Assembly (NCBI GenBank): GCA_016839055.1
Contig: JAEKNX010000013.1
Span: 1-64,000 of the forward strand
From: Spirochaetales bacterium
GTDB taxonomy: Bacteria; Spirochaetota; Spirochaetia; UBA9216
Length of the DNA stretch: 64,000 nucleotides
Direction: 5' to 3'
Positions 15,486-24,319 of the stretch are shown piece by piece. Position numbers and translations under genes: made by a program. The notes beneath the pieces were generated by a model. That model saw nothing but the letters and a program-made list of their open reading frames with translations, did not search any database and was not told the origin of the DNA. How positions within the stretch are numbered: position 1 is the first letter of the stretch; every line of letters begins with the position of its first letter.

Positions 15486-15513
15486 ATTATCGTTTATAGC
15501 GCGATTGATTCAA
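15486..15513 (-). promoter_or_regulatory. Possible sigma-70-type promoter of the chemosensory operon
   Basis: Reading the minus strand, TTGAAT (15513-15508) and GATAAT (15491-15486) are separated by 16 bp and sit just before the ribosome site of the multi-pass receptor gene. The match is imperfect and AT-rich sequence here makes chance matches likely. Confidence 0.35.
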
Positions 15514-15609
15514 GTACAAATTAAATTAAAAAATTGTTTTTGCTGCTAAAATAGCACGAAAACAGGCTTCAATTTTAATGATAATGAATCAAAGCAACAA
15601 CTTGCTCAT

Positions 15610-15636
15610 CCGTAAAATATTAAAGATATTTTACGG
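15610..15636. terminator. Hairpin in the intergenic region before the chemosensory operon
   Basis: CCGTAAAATAT (15610-15620) pairs perfectly with ATATTTTACGG (15626-15636) over a 5-nt loop. It lies about 145 bp upstream of the first receptor gene and could end transcription arriving from yqfB on the minus strand, or act in a leader. No T-run follows. Confidence 0.4.
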
Positions 15637-15686
15637 ACTCTTTGTTCAGGGCGGGAGGCAGGATTTAAAAACCTTTTTTCTTAATT

Positions 15687-15760
15687 CGTGAACCGCTACT
15701 TGCTCTGCTATTCACATCAGTGTTAGGCCACCGCGCCGCAGCCCATGTCCGTTACCAATA
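15687..15760. repeat. Dispersed intergenic repeat related to the 511-720 array
   Basis: CGTGAACCGCTAC at 15687-15699 is shared exactly with the array copies at 546 and 636, and GCAGCCCATGTCCGTTACCAATA at about 15738-15760 parallels the CAGCC-TATATCCGTGGCCAATA core there. The order of the two blocks is rearranged relative to the array. Confidence 0.5.
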
Positions 15761-15788
15761 GCCTCCGGGATAGCCCCTGGCTCTCGGC

Positions 15789-16103
15789 TCAGACCAATTT
15801 GTATGATATTACATAAAGCTTATCAATATCAGGATAAATATCCTTTATCACCTGTTTCAGCTTCGGCAGCTCCATATGTTCCTGCTCTGCATGAACCGCG
15901 CTTATCTCATCAAAGGTAATAGGAACAACCGAAACAATCTCTATGTTGCAAACCTTTCTATCAGTTTCAAGGACATAAACCTCGACAATAGTTCCAGGAA
16001 CATAGTGGCTCTCAGTCTCATCTCTGATAGTAATAGTCTTCTTCCCCGACTCTACATAGGGAATAAGCCAGTCAAAAAAAGTAATCTTAGACGGATGCGT
16101 CAT
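15789..16103 (-). CDS. yqfB: ASCH-domain N4-acetylcytidine amidohydrolase (YqfB)
   Basis: The 104-residue protein is clearly homologous to E. coli YqfB (103 residues) along its whole length. Shared blocks are ITFFDWL, SGKKTITIRDE, HAEQEHMELPKLK and DIYP. The residues reported as catalytic in E. coli YqfB (Lys21, Thr24, Glu74) align with K22, T25 and E75 here. The enzyme hydrolyses N4-acetylcytidine to cytidine and acetate in nucleoside salvage. It stands alone on the minus strand, next to a decayed acetyltransferase gene, and no operon partner is obvious. Confidence 0.88.
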   Translation of the reverse strand: MTHPSKITFFDWLIPYVESGKKTITIRDETESHYVPGTIVEVYVLETDRKVCNIEIVSVVPITFDEISAVHAEQEHMELPKLKQVIKDIYPDIDKLYVISYKLV

Positions 16104-16119
16104 GATATTAACTCCACAA

Positions 16120-16305
16120 TTAATCTATGCCGGTATTACTCAACCCCTGGACCAAGTGATTTAATGAAAGGAAACTACTCTCTCTCACCCAGCTCTCTGC
16201 CGCGTTAAAGAGTACAGGCCCAAAGCCCTGACCTCTGAAGTTCTCGTCGATAACCAGCCCGGTTATCTCAACAAAAGAGTCGGTGTAAAAATACTCTGTA
16301 ACCTA
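16120..16305 (-). pseudogene. Remnant of a GNAT acetyltransferase
   Basis: In one minus-strand frame ending with TAA at 16120, the residues read FVEITGLVIDENFRGQGFG then ...FNAAESWVRE. This is the acetyl-CoA binding loop (R/Q-G-x-G) and following helix of GNAT N-acetyltransferases. Upstream, the frame meets a stop near 16297 while related-looking sequence continues in another frame (EEQAAEIGLDLL), and no start is available. This is what remains of a gene broken by at least one frameshift and truncation. Confidence 0.6.
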
Positions 16306-16355
16306 TCTGAACCAGGAGATCCAACCCAATTTCGGCAGCCTGTTCTCTTCTATGA

Positions 16356-17417
16356 TCAGAAGCAGTATTGATAGAATTCCTCTATCTCATCATCATCGGT
16401 AAACCACTTGCCGTCGCTACCGGATCCGTAACGGGGACGATCCTCAGTTGTGCCGTCTTCACTCAGGGTATAAGTCTGATAATCACCAACATCATCGTCG
16501 GCGGTAAACCAGATGCCGTCGCTGCCTGCGTCATTGTAGCTTATTTGTTTGACAATCTGGCCGAACGCATCATATTGATAAACTATTGTATTAAAAACCG
16601 TATCATCATCATTCATCGGGATCTCGTCTGGCCCCTTAAAATACGAAGTATATCTATTATAATTACCATTTTCATCAATATCTGATTTGCAGTAATAAGA
16701 CACTATATCATCATTAGTTCGAAGCTCTCCATCAGGACCGCCATCTTTATACCAAGTTTCAGTCGCAGCAGTTTTAGCTGTATTATAGGTATTTGTAGCA
16801 CAGAGTATAATAACATCGTCTGATGTGAACCAGATTGAGTCAGCACCATAAGTACCTTACATTATCCATTCCGAATAACAACCTTCACCATCATAAATAT
16901 AATCATAATAGTCAATAATAGCATCATCATCGTCAAACCATACCTGGTTAGTTCCATTGGAATTCTTATTGACACATCTAATTGTTTTTCCTTTATCATT
17001 CCTTTGAATATCGGCGTAGGACGATACCTCATCATCATCATCAGTGTTAAATATGCCGTCTGCACCCGAAAGGTATTTGGTTCTCCGAGTTCGCGGGTAC
17101 CTGACACAATAGTCAGCTGAAACCTCGGGAGATAGAGAGCGGCCGAACTTTATAGCTACTGCTCTTATTTCAACCGTTGTGCCGTTTCCCTCAACAAGGA
17201 TTGGCTCGGCGAACTTTTGCGAATCCTCTGTCGGGCTTGTTCCGTCAAGCGTGTAATAGATTATTGCATCAGGGTCAATGCAGCTTATTGTGATTTCTGA
17301 ATCCTTAAACAACCGCCCTGATTCAATTGAAAAAGAAGGGCTATCTGCAGACTCGCCGGTACAGCCTGCAAATAAAACAATAATTAAAAGACTTAAGAAG
17401 GTTTTCAATAGTTTCAT
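16356..17417 (-). pseudogene. Lipoprotein with chitobiase-type domain and D-rich repeats, split by one in-frame stop
   Basis: The 5' part (17417 to 16857) encodes a lipoprotein signal (lipobox FAGC), a chitobiase/beta-hexosaminidase C-terminal-like domain (IYYTLDGTSPTEDSQ) and DGIFNTDDDDE repeats. A TAA at 16857-16859 stops this frame. Reading on in the same frame gives GADSIWFTSDD, GPDGELRTNDD, GSDGIWFTADDD and GSDGKWFTDDDE up to a second stop at 16356. The intact gene would thus be about 353 residues with at least five (G/A)xDGxxxTDDD repeats, each possibly a calcium loop. The break is a single nonsense codon, so a real mutation, stop readthrough or a sequencing error are all possible. The 3' frame alone has an internal ATG at 16703, which is unlikely to be used. 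Confidence 0.72.
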
Positions 17418-18152
17418 AATTTTTCTCTCTTTTTAATTAATTATTGAATATACAATTTAACAGTAACAATATTTACATAGGTATATCTATTTGTCAAGAT
17501 TTCTAAGATGCTTCTATAGGCTGTAAGGCTGTGGTTGTTAAATGCTCTGTAGAAAAGACAGCCTAAGTAAATTGTGAAGGTTTACGATTTTCAAGGTGCA
17601 GTAGACAACAATAATGATTTGGAGTATTATCTCTACATATCAAATGCCTAAGTTAGCAAATGGTCACCCATTTTGTCTGCATGGTGTAAACTTTGGACTA
17701 TATCATAAACATTTAGTCCTGTGCTTATAATCAAATATTGTGTTTCAGTTTTATATGGTTAAAAACGTGGTGCCTGAGGGTTTCTCGGATTATCACAAAT
17801 TATGAAATACTGGTGTTGGATATTCTATTTTATAATTCTGAATAAAAGTATCGACTTTATCTAACTGCATGAAAATCTTTAAATAGTTGAATTGTGGGAG
17901 GTCATCTCCAGCTCGGAAACTAAAAATGTGTTCATTTCAAATTGTATTATATTTCTTTAAATAAAATTCTTTTCTAATTTTTCATTTAGTTTGATATTAA
18001 TCTTATTCTCCTACCTATTCGGACTGTAAAATCTATAAAGAATAAATTCTAGCAGCGTATTCTATTGTAGATAATTGACATTTTTTTCAAAGAAAAATGA
18101 CTTTATTTAACTCTCCTTACTTATTTCTAATTAATTTTAGATAGGAAACACT
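17418..18152. other. AT-rich gene-free stretch of 735 bp
   Basis: No frame of useful length, tandem repeat or strong terminator was seen on either strand. It separates a minus-strand lipoprotein relic from the plus-strand headgroup operon, so promoters for both should lie here, but none stands out clearly. AGGAAAC, six bases before the ATG at 18153, is the probable ribosome site of the next gene. Confidence 0.5.
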
Positions 18153-19019
18153 ATGAAACTAACTCATGAAAATAAAAGGCGCGTTACTACCGCAGTACTT
18201 CTTGCTGCAGGAACCGGCAGCCGTCTTTACCCATTAACTAAAAAAGAACCTAAATGCCTAACCATGGTAAACGGCAGTCCAATATTAGAGAGACTGATAT
18301 CGAATTTAATTTCTCATGGTTTTACGAAATTAATTATTGTCACAGGACACCTTGAAGATTGTATTAGGAATTTCCTGGGAGATCGTTCAGGAAATTTAAA
18401 AATTGAATATATTTTCAGCCCCAAGTATAAAACAACTAATAATATCTACTCTTTGTGGATGGCTCGAAAAAAAATAAAAGAATCATTCATGCTGGTTGAA
18501 AGTGATCTTGTCTTTGATGAATCACTCCTGTCTGAGATGATCTATCCTGATAGAATAGCTGCGGCATATATGCAGCCGTGGATGAATGGAACCTGCGTAA
18601 CATTTAACGAAGATAATAAGGTTGATGCATTTTTAGCAGATGATGCGGAATGTTTCGGACGGAATAAATATAAAACTGTTAACATCTACAGTATCTCTTT
18701 TGAGTCATGGTTAAAAATACTGACGAGGCTAAATGAATTTATTAAAGACGGAAATGTAAACGATTATTACGAGAAAGTATTTGCCGATATGGTAGCCGAA
18801 GGCAAGCTGTCATTTGAAAAAGTCTCCTTTGATGACAAAGCCTGGTATGAGATAGATAATCTGGAAGATCTCGCGATAGCTGAAAAACTTTTCAGTGTAG
18901 AAAATACAAAAAAACGTAAAACTGAAATTATTTCGAAAACTATAAAAAATCCTATCAAATTGCTAAATGCCGCGGTAATATCCCAGAGTACAACAGGTCG
19001 TTTAAATGTCGCCAAATAA
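18153..19019 (+). CDS. LicC-like CTP-dependent nucleotidyltransferase (phosphocholine, phosphoethanolamine or aminoethylphosphonate type)
   Basis: The 288-residue sugar-nucleotidyltransferase-fold enzyme has the nucleotide loop AVLLAAGTGSRLYPLTKKEPKCL near residues 14-36 (parts: LLAAGTGSRL, PKCL). It also has NNIYSLWMARKKI and a LVESDLVF metal-site strand, then FDDKAWYEIDNLEDL near the C-terminus. This is the pattern of LicC and of PntC, which activate phosphocholine or 2-aminoethylphosphonate with CTP. It overlaps the next gene by 14 bp. In several spirochaetes the same two activities are fused in one polypeptide. The probable reaction is CTP + phospho-headgroup to CDP-headgroup + PPi. Which headgroup is used cannot be read from sequence. 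Confidence 0.82.
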   Translation: MKLTHENKRRVTTAVLLAAGTGSRLYPLTKKEPKCLTMVNGSPILERLISNLISHGFTKLIIVTGHLEDCIRNFLGDRSGNLKIEYIFSPKYKTTNNIYSLWMARKKIKESFMLVESDLVFDESLLSEMIYPDRIAAAYMQPWMNGTCVTFNEDNKVDAFLADDAECFGRNKYKTVNIYSISFESWLKILTRLNEFIKDGNVNDYYEKVFADMVAEGKLSFEKVSFDDKAWYEIDNLEDLAIAEKLFSVENTKKRKTEIISKTIKNPIKLLNAAVISQSTTGRLNVAK

Positions 19020-20121
19020 TTTTCATTCACAATCCGAGAAATATGATTATATATTACACCAGCATGGCGGATACTATCGTTATAATTTCATTGATCATGC
19101 CTACCTTTATAATCTTTATTTTCCTCCGGAGGAAATTTTTACTAATTTCAAAGAACAGGTTCATAGTCTTGTTCTTAATTATCCGGTTGCCCAGAGTGAA
19201 CTTGCAGAGTTAGTTGGTACTATCATCGACCAGCCGGCCGAGAGAATTGTAGTTGGCAATGGCGCCGCGGAATTAATAAAAATTGTATCCGGCAAAATAG
19301 CCGGTAAATTAATAATTCCCGTACCCTCCTTTAATGAATATGCTAATGCCGCACCATCCGGGCAGGTTGTAGAATTTCCGCTTGATTTTCCATCCTTTCA
19401 ATTGGATGTAGATAAATTTGCCGAGGAAGCGATAAGAGTAAAGGCTGATTTCGCTGTCGTTGTTTCACCCAATAATCCGACATCTATTCTTGTCCCGAAA
19501 TCAGAAATAATTAGGCTTGTCAAAAAGCTTGAAAAACATAATTGCATACTGATTGTAGATGAATCTTTCCTTGATTTTTCTGAGAATCCGGAACAGGTAA
19601 GCCTTGAAAAAGATATTGCAAAATACCCTAATCTTGCGATCTTTAAAAGCATGAGCAAGGCCTATGGAATATGTGGATTACGTTTAGGATATTTACTAAC
19701 AGCTAATTCAGTTTTTGCTGAGGCAGTCAGAGCAGGCGTGCATATCTGGAATATTAATGGTTTTGCCGAGGAATTTTTGCGACAGCTTCCAAACTATAAA
19801 AATGAGTTCATTGAGAGTTGCGCTAAGGTCAGAATTGATAGAGACAGATTATATGAGAAGCTAGCCGGACTTGCCGGAATGACTGTCTATAAGCCTGATG
19901 CAAATTATATTTACTGCAGAGTACCGGATGACGGAGAAAGCGCTCCCGAGATTGCCAGAAAGCTATTTATTAAGCATAATATTCTCATTAAAGATTGCGC
20001 GGGCAAAACTCAGAGAGAGGGTGACCGATATCTTCGAATTGCCAGCCGCAGTGAAATTGAAAATTCAAGCTTGGTTGAAGCATTAATAGATGTAATGGCG
20101 ACAAAAGCAGAGGAAAAATAA
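19006..20121 (+). CDS. CobD-like PLP-dependent decarboxylase/aminotransferase (class I/II fold)
   Basis: The 371-residue fold-type I PLP enzyme opens with HQHGGYY, like the HGG start of CobD, followed by VVGNGAAELI, VSPNNPTS (Asn contacts PLP), IVDESFLDF (Asp contacts the pyridine nitrogen) and SMSKAYGICGLRLGYL (Schiff-base Lys). It ends LIKDCAGK...RYLRIASRS, which lines up well with threonine-phosphate decarboxylase CobD and histidinol-phosphate aminotransferases. Between a CTP-dependent nucleotidyltransferase and a CDP-alcohol phosphotransferase it probably makes the headgroup. Two options are decarboxylation of O-phosphoserine to phosphoethanolamine (CobD-like) or transamination of phosphonoacetaldehyde to aminoethylphosphonate (PntC-like). 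A role in cobalamin synthesis is unlikely because no cob gene is near. Confidence 0.85.
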   Translation: MSPNNFHSQSEKYDYILHQHGGYYRYNFIDHAYLYNLYFPPEEIFTNFKEQVHSLVLNYPVAQSELAELVGTIIDQPAERIVVGNGAAELIKIVSGKIAGKLIIPVPSFNEYANAAPSGQVVEFPLDFPSFQLDVDKFAEEAIRVKADFAVVVSPNNPTSILVPKSEIIRLVKKLEKHNCILIVDESFLDFSENPEQVSLEKDIAKYPNLAIFKSMSKAYGICGLRLGYLLTANSVFAEAVRAGVHIWNINGFAEEFLRQLPNYKNEFIESCAKVRIDRDRLYEKLAGLAGMTVYKPDANYIYCRVPDDGESAPEIARKLFIKHNILIKDCAGKTQREGDRYLRIASRSEIENSSLVEALIDVMATKAEEK

Positions 20122-20766
20122 ATGATGACAGATAGAACAAATGAAAATAATTCTCAAAACCCCTCGATGATCTCATTTATTAAAGATCCGCCAAATATCT
20201 GTTCGCTTCTGGGGCTTTTAAGTGCACTTATCGGTATCTACTTCGCCATAGCCGGTAATTTTTCCTTAGCTATGGTTGGCGTTATTTGGGCTGTCGTATT
20301 CGATTGGACTGACGGGATTGTAGCTCGTCGGCTCAAGGGGCGGACTAAGTATCACCGCTTATATGGCGGACAGCTTGACTCATTGATTGATGTCGTAAGT
20401 TTCGGAGTATTTCCTGCAATCTTTCTTTTAAGTTACGGCGGATTTAATCTGTGGTTTCTTCCCGGTTCATTTATTATAGTAGCAGTCGGCGTCATCAGGT
20501 TAAGCTATTTCAATGTTTTCGGTCTGGTAGACAAAAAAACCTACATGGGACTGGCTCTTGATAACAATGTAATTATACTGGCTTTTGTATTTTTATTTGA
20601 AAGGTTCTTTCAGCAGGAAACCTTCGCTATAATAATGTACATACTGCTTGTTGGAATGTCCGCTTTCAATCTGGCTTCAGTAAAAACACCTAAATTCACC
20701 GGGAAATGGTTCTATGTTCTTATCGGATATTCTCTGATTTTAACTGTCATATACGGCTGGCTATAA
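20122..20766 (+). CDS. CDP-alcohol phosphatidyltransferase (PssA-like membrane enzyme)
   Basis: The 214-residue integral membrane protein follows its neighbour with no gap. The catalytic CDP-alcohol motif is present as DWTDGIVARR...GGQLDSLID, followed by VVSFGVFPA. The latter resembles type II phosphatidylserine synthases (LDSLADVVSFGVAPA). About six hydrophobic segments surround it. The family transfers a phospho-alcohol from a CDP-activated donor to an acceptor alcohol in the membrane. Here the donor could be the CDP-headgroup made by the two genes upstream, with diacylglycerol as acceptor. Alternatively it could be CDP-diacylglycerol with serine. The operon favours the first, but the SFG motif favours the second, so the direction is open. 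Confidence 0.82.
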   Translation: MMTDRTNENNSQNPSMISFIKDPPNICSLLGLLSALIGIYFAIAGNFSLAMVGVIWAVVFDWTDGIVARRLKGRTKYHRLYGGQLDSLIDVVSFGVFPAIFLLSYGGFNLWFLPGSFIIVAVGVIRLSYFNVFGLVDKKTYMGLALDNNVIILAFVFLFERFFQQETFAIIMYILLVGMSAFNLASVKTPKFTGKWFYVLIGYSLILTVIYGWL

Positions 20767-20894
20767 TTAGGGCCGTTCGATACTCTTAACAAACTCAAGG
20801 CCCATAAAAGCGCATACTTAATACAAACGCTTCTCCAACTATAGCGTCTTCATAAATAGTGACGCGTGAAATGAGTTTTGAGTGCTGCCTAATG

Positions 20895-20960
20895 AGGTAT
20901 TCGGCCACGGATGGCAGCAAAGATGTATGTATCACACACGGATGGTGAGGGGTGTGGCTC
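20895..20960. repeat. Two copies of a CACGGATGG-centred intergenic motif
   Basis: CGGCCACGGATGGCAGC near 20898 and CACACGGATGGTGAGG near 20935 both carry ACGGATGG, the reverse complement of the CCATCCGT core seen in the dispersed repeats. A further CGCCACGGATGGCGAA lies at 34195-34210. The open frame 20882-21115 across this area has no recognisable protein character. Confidence 0.35.
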
Positions 20961-21104
20961 TTATTAATCAGAACAAAAGAAACGGTGATTCACGTATGAA
21001 TCCACTATTTAAGCAACGTATGATGCATTCCTGCAGTAAATCTATCGACGTTTCACAAATATTCCAAAACAAAAAAGATTACAAGGCAAACGGGTATAAA
21101 GTAA

Positions 21105-21140
21105 GGGCTATCTGAAAATGATATTCAGATAGCCCGCTTT
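21105..21140. terminator. Strong bidirectional terminator hairpin
   Basis: GGGCTATCTGAA (21105-21116) pairs perfectly with TTCAGATAGCCC (21124-21135) over a 7-nt loop and is followed by a T-rich tail (GCTTTATTATT). It ends 6 bp before the stop of the minus-strand relic at 21142 and could serve that strand as well. Confidence 0.7.
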
Positions 21141-21141
21141 A

Positions 21142-21585
21142 TTATTCCATGGCGCTCTCTGCTTTTGCAATAATCTCTGAAAGATCGACTTGGTTCAAAA
21201 TAGCTGTTACTTTAGGAATGCTAGATATTTCCGCGTTTACGGCTTTTTCTATCATCATCTTCTGTTCCAGTATATTTTTTTCAAAATCAGCAATCTCAGT
21301 CGAAAAGTCAGCACCTGGATTGCCGTATTTGTTGTTCAACGACTGTACAGTATCCCAAAGGTCCATAACTCCTACAATACGTCCTGTGCCCCAAAAAAGA
21401 TTGTCGGCATTTTCAGGCGCGAAAACCTGGTCAATATGGTGCTGAACATTCTCTTTACTAAAATAATAGCTATACCAGTGAAGCTCTATATCCCATAGCA
21501 GTTCATCAACAACATAATCAACTTCACCATTATATAACCGGATACTTATGATAAAATCCGCACTGGCATTCTTGAAGTATTTTAG
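21142..21585 (-). pseudogene. Truncated protein of unknown family
   Basis: Reading the minus strand after a TGA at about 21586, the frame continues for 147 residues to 21142. It has good protein character (for example VDYVVDELLWDIELHWY, NLFWGTGRIVGVMDLW and an acidic/helical C-terminus), but no start codon occurs before the internal ATG at 21366. The plus strand of 21548-21890 also reads protein-like (YWSAVDKQIFIFGNNG, then after a TAA in the same frame CNIFSLTIDDNKENAKLL). So two relics, or one relic and its shadow, lie here tail to tail. I do not recognise either family. Confidence 0.4.
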
Positions 21586-21877
21586 AGATCATAAAAGCGA
21601 GATCAATTTTGATCACGATGAGTTGAGCGCCTATTTAGACGATTTCTTAGGCATAGATAATGACAGCAACTCTTACTGGTCTGCCGTAGATAAACAGATT
21701 TTCATCTTTGGAAACAACGGTAATTTCACCCAGGCAATCCAGATAGACACCGAGTTTGCAGATGATTTGATCATGCGTCGCTTCTAAATTAACAACAGGT
21801 GTAATATCTTCAGCCTGACAATCGACGATAATAAGGAAAACGCTAAGCTGCTGTGTATCAAAAGAGACTATCAGGCG

Positions 21878-23092
21878 CTACATCCCGGCAGTTATATCGT
21901 AAATAACAGGTTTCAAACCGGAGATCAGCTCATTTGAGAAAGGCAGAATCTGGGAAAGGATAATCACCGCCATCTTCTCTTTCGGAGAAATATAGAAATG
22001 AGTACTCGCCGCGCCGCTCCATCCGTAATCACCGGCATGACCATATCTTCCCATTTCTTCAATCTGAACACTTCCCCCCAGCCCGAAGCCGGTACCCGGA
22101 TAGAGCAGATCACCCTCTCTAAGCTGATTCTTGAACATCTGTCTGACCGAAGACTCTTCCAGCAGCCTCCGACCGTTATACCTTCCATGGTTCAGCAGCA
22201 TCTGGGCAAATCTCATGTAATCAGAAGCAGTTGACACAAGTCCGCTGCCGCCTGATTCTCTTCGGTTCGGATTTTCCCCGATATAGCTGCTATTTCGGTA
22301 ATGTTCTTCAATAATTAAAGAATGAGAATAAGAGGAACAGAAGCGGTCGACCTTAGCGGTGGGCACGAAAAAACCGGTATCCGTCATCTCAAGCGGTGAG
22401 AAAATATTCTTATTAAAAAAGTCACCCAAGCTCTCCCCGCTTACCCTTTCGATTAGTACGCCGAGAACATCGGTTGCAATGCTGTAGTGATACTTCTCGC
22501 CCGGCTGATAAAGAAGGGGCAGACTGGATGTTCTTTTTATAAACTGATCATTAGACGTGACATGGAGAGGATGCCTTTGTTTGTACAAGATGTCTACGGC
22601 AGTGCTGCTGAAGTAACCGTAAGTGAATCCGGCAGTATGCCGCATAAGATCACGAACGGTAATACTTCTTTTTAGATCGACCTTTTCATTACCCGATAGC
22701 ACCTTTAGCTCTATAAGCTCAGGAATATATTTCAGAACCGGATCATCGAGTTTAATTTCGCCTCTTTCAGCCAGCATCATGGCCGCGACAGTTGTAACAG
22801 GCTTTGTCATGGAGTAAATACGAAAAATGGAATTATCTTTCATTTCCAGATTTTCGCCGACATCCCGATAACCCGAAGCGCTGAAATAGAGGCTCTCATC
22901 TACGCCGGCAACCATGACGACGGCCCCGGCTATTTTATTATCGTTTATCTTCCCGTTTATAAAAGAATCAACCTCCGACCAGGTGGAAGGTGACTCAAGA
23001 CCTCCCCGCGCGAATGAAAGACGGCAGGGAAAAACCAATAGACCAAAGGTGAAAATGAATAAGAAGAATCTTTTCAACACTATAGGTTTCAA
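21878..23092 (-). CDS. Secreted class C beta-lactamase-fold serine hydrolase
   Basis: The 404-residue protein has an N-terminal hydrophobic signal (about residues 8-28, ending LSFARG). The catalytic SxxK is S94-M-T-K97. The second motif is YSI at 203-205 instead of the common YxN, and the third is near HAGDYGWSGA (HxG type). LPLLYQPGEKYHYS and RDLMRHTAGFTYG are typical of EstB/PBP-like family VIII esterases. Such enzymes are usually esterases, D-aminopeptidases or peptidases of the cell wall rather than antibiotic-hydrolysing lactamases. No operon partner is visible. A divergent promoter region separates it from the LuxR-type gene. Confidence 0.87.
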   Translation of the reverse strand: MKPIVLKRFFLFIFTFGLLVFPCRLSFARGGLESPSTWSEVDSFINGKINDNKIAGAVVMVAGVDESLYFSASGYRDVGENLEMKDNSIFRIYSMTKPVTTVAAMMLAERGEIKLDDPVLKYIPELIELKVLSGNEKVDLKRSITVRDLMRHTAGFTYGYFSSTAVDILYKQRHPLHVTSNDQFIKRTSSLPLLYQPGEKYHYSIATDVLGVLIERVSGESLGDFFNKNIFSPLEMTDTGFFVPTAKVDRFCSSYSHSLIIEEHYRNSSYIGENPNRRESGGSGLVSTASDYMRFAQMLLNHGRYNGRRLLEESSVRQMFKNQLREGDLLYPGTGFGLGGSVQIEEMGRYGHAGDYGWSGAASTHFYISPKEKMAVIILSQILPFSNELISGLKPVIYDITAGM

Positions 23093-23199
23093 AATATCAA
23101 CCTCGACAGTTTAGCTTATTCTGATAAGAATTAAGTATGATGCATTACAGTCAAAAGTCAAGCTAAGCGCCTGTTTTCTGTCTTCTGAGCATTCCCATT

Positions 23200-23228
23200 T
23201 GACAAGGACATAACTAAGATCTTATATT
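23200..23228 (+). promoter_or_regulatory. Sigma-70-type promoter of the membrane LuxR-type regulator
   Basis: A perfect -35 TTGACA (23200-23205) and a TATATT -10 box (23223-23228) are 17 bp apart and 36 bp before the predicted start at 23265. Confidence 0.6.
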
Positions 23229-23264
23229 TCGTTTAATAACTCTTTTTAAAAAGGATATTCATTT

Positions 23265-24185
23265 TTGAATCTTGATATCACAACTCTGGCTTTGGTTGAG
23301 CCTGTTATTTTAATGGTCGGGGTATTTATCCTCTGGTTTCAATTCCATTTGGCGAAAAGTTTTGTTTATGTTAAATTCTGGATGACAGGCACAACTCTTA
23401 TGGCCTGCGGGGTCTTCTTTATGCCCCTGGTCAAAGTCCCGACGCTTCTATTTTTAGCTGTAATCTCTAATCCTCTTTATGTTATGGGACTTCTGGTTAT
23501 CTATCAGGGAACTGCACTTTTTTTGCAAAAGAGATACCGAATCCGGTTGATAGTCCTCATATATTGTACATTCCTGATTCCATATTTCTTCTTTATATTT
23601 CGAAATAATAACGTTTGGATGCGCAACCTTATAGTTAATAGTACCTATTGTATTATTTTTCTTTTAATAGCCGGTGTTATTTTAAAGAACAGGAAACAAC
23701 CTAAAGCAGTATCTTTTCTTTTTACCGCTGGAATATTTTCGCTTGCCGCAGTCTTCAGTTTATTATGTATCATATTATCTTTAAACAAACCATTTGATAT
23801 TGATTATCTTGGATTAGGCATTTCCCTACCCCTATCCTTTCTAATCTTTGCTATTTTAAGCATACTATGGACCTTTGGTTTCATTCTTATTCATCAGGAT
23901 GTAATTAATAATGCTGCACTCAAGCCAAATGACGCTATATCCAAAGGCCTTTCAAGCGAAAAGAACAGCCTGGAGCAGCAGAATCCTTATAATTTATCTG
24001 AGCGGGAACTAGAAATATTATTCTTTCTCAATCAAGGATTAACCTACGAGGAAATTGCAAAATCATGCTTCATATCCAAGAATACGGTGAAGACTCATAT
24101 AAAGAACATCTATAGCAAATACAATGTCAGCAGCAGAATAAATCTTCTGCTTAAATTAAAAGAAGAGAACATTCCCCTAATTTAA
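23265..24185 (+). CDS. Membrane-anchored LuxR-type transcriptional regulator
   Basis: The start is a TTG at 23265, eight bases after AAGGAT; no upstream ATG fits. The 306-residue product has about seven hydrophobic segments in residues 8-215 and a cytoplasmic C-terminal LuxR/NarL helix-turn-helix at about 240-300 (LSERELEILFFLNQGLTYEEIA in part, then KNTVKTHIKNIYSKY). This membrane domain plus HTH_LuxR layout is found in Bacteroidetes and spirochaetes and is thought to couple a membrane signal to transcription directly. The neighbouring lipoprotein gene, 134 bp downstream on the same strand, is a candidate target. Confidence 0.82.
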   Translation: MNLDITTLALVEPVILMVGVFILWFQFHLAKSFVYVKFWMTGTTLMACGVFFMPLVKVPTLLFLAVISNPLYVMGLLVIYQGTALFLQKRYRIRLIVLIYCTFLIPYFFFIFRNNNVWMRNLIVNSTYCIIFLLIAGVILKNRKQPKAVSFLFTAGIFSLAAVFSLLCIILSLNKPFDIDYLGLGISLPLSFLIFAILSILWTFGFILIHQDVINNAALKPNDAISKGLSSEKNSLEQQNPYNLSERELEILFFLNQGLTYEEIAKSCFISKNTVKTHIKNIYSKYNVSSRINLLLKLKEENIPLI

Positions 24186-24319
24186 ATCTCCGCAACTTAC
24201 AGCCCCCATCCTCACATAGAGCTAATTCACCCCTTCGGGTGATGCTCAATGTTGATTTCAAGACTATCTTCAATTAGTTAAATAGCCAGCTTTTTTATAA
24301 ATCAAATTTTGGAGTTTAA

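Noticed and set aside
19006-20121. Histidine or cobalamin biosynthesis enzyme
   Set aside because: No his or cob gene is nearby and both neighbours belong to CDP-alcohol chemistry.
20882-21115. 77-codon frame downstream of the CDP-alcohol phosphotransferase
   Set aside because: It spans dispersed ACGGATGG repeats, has no ribosome site and odd composition; treated as non-coding.
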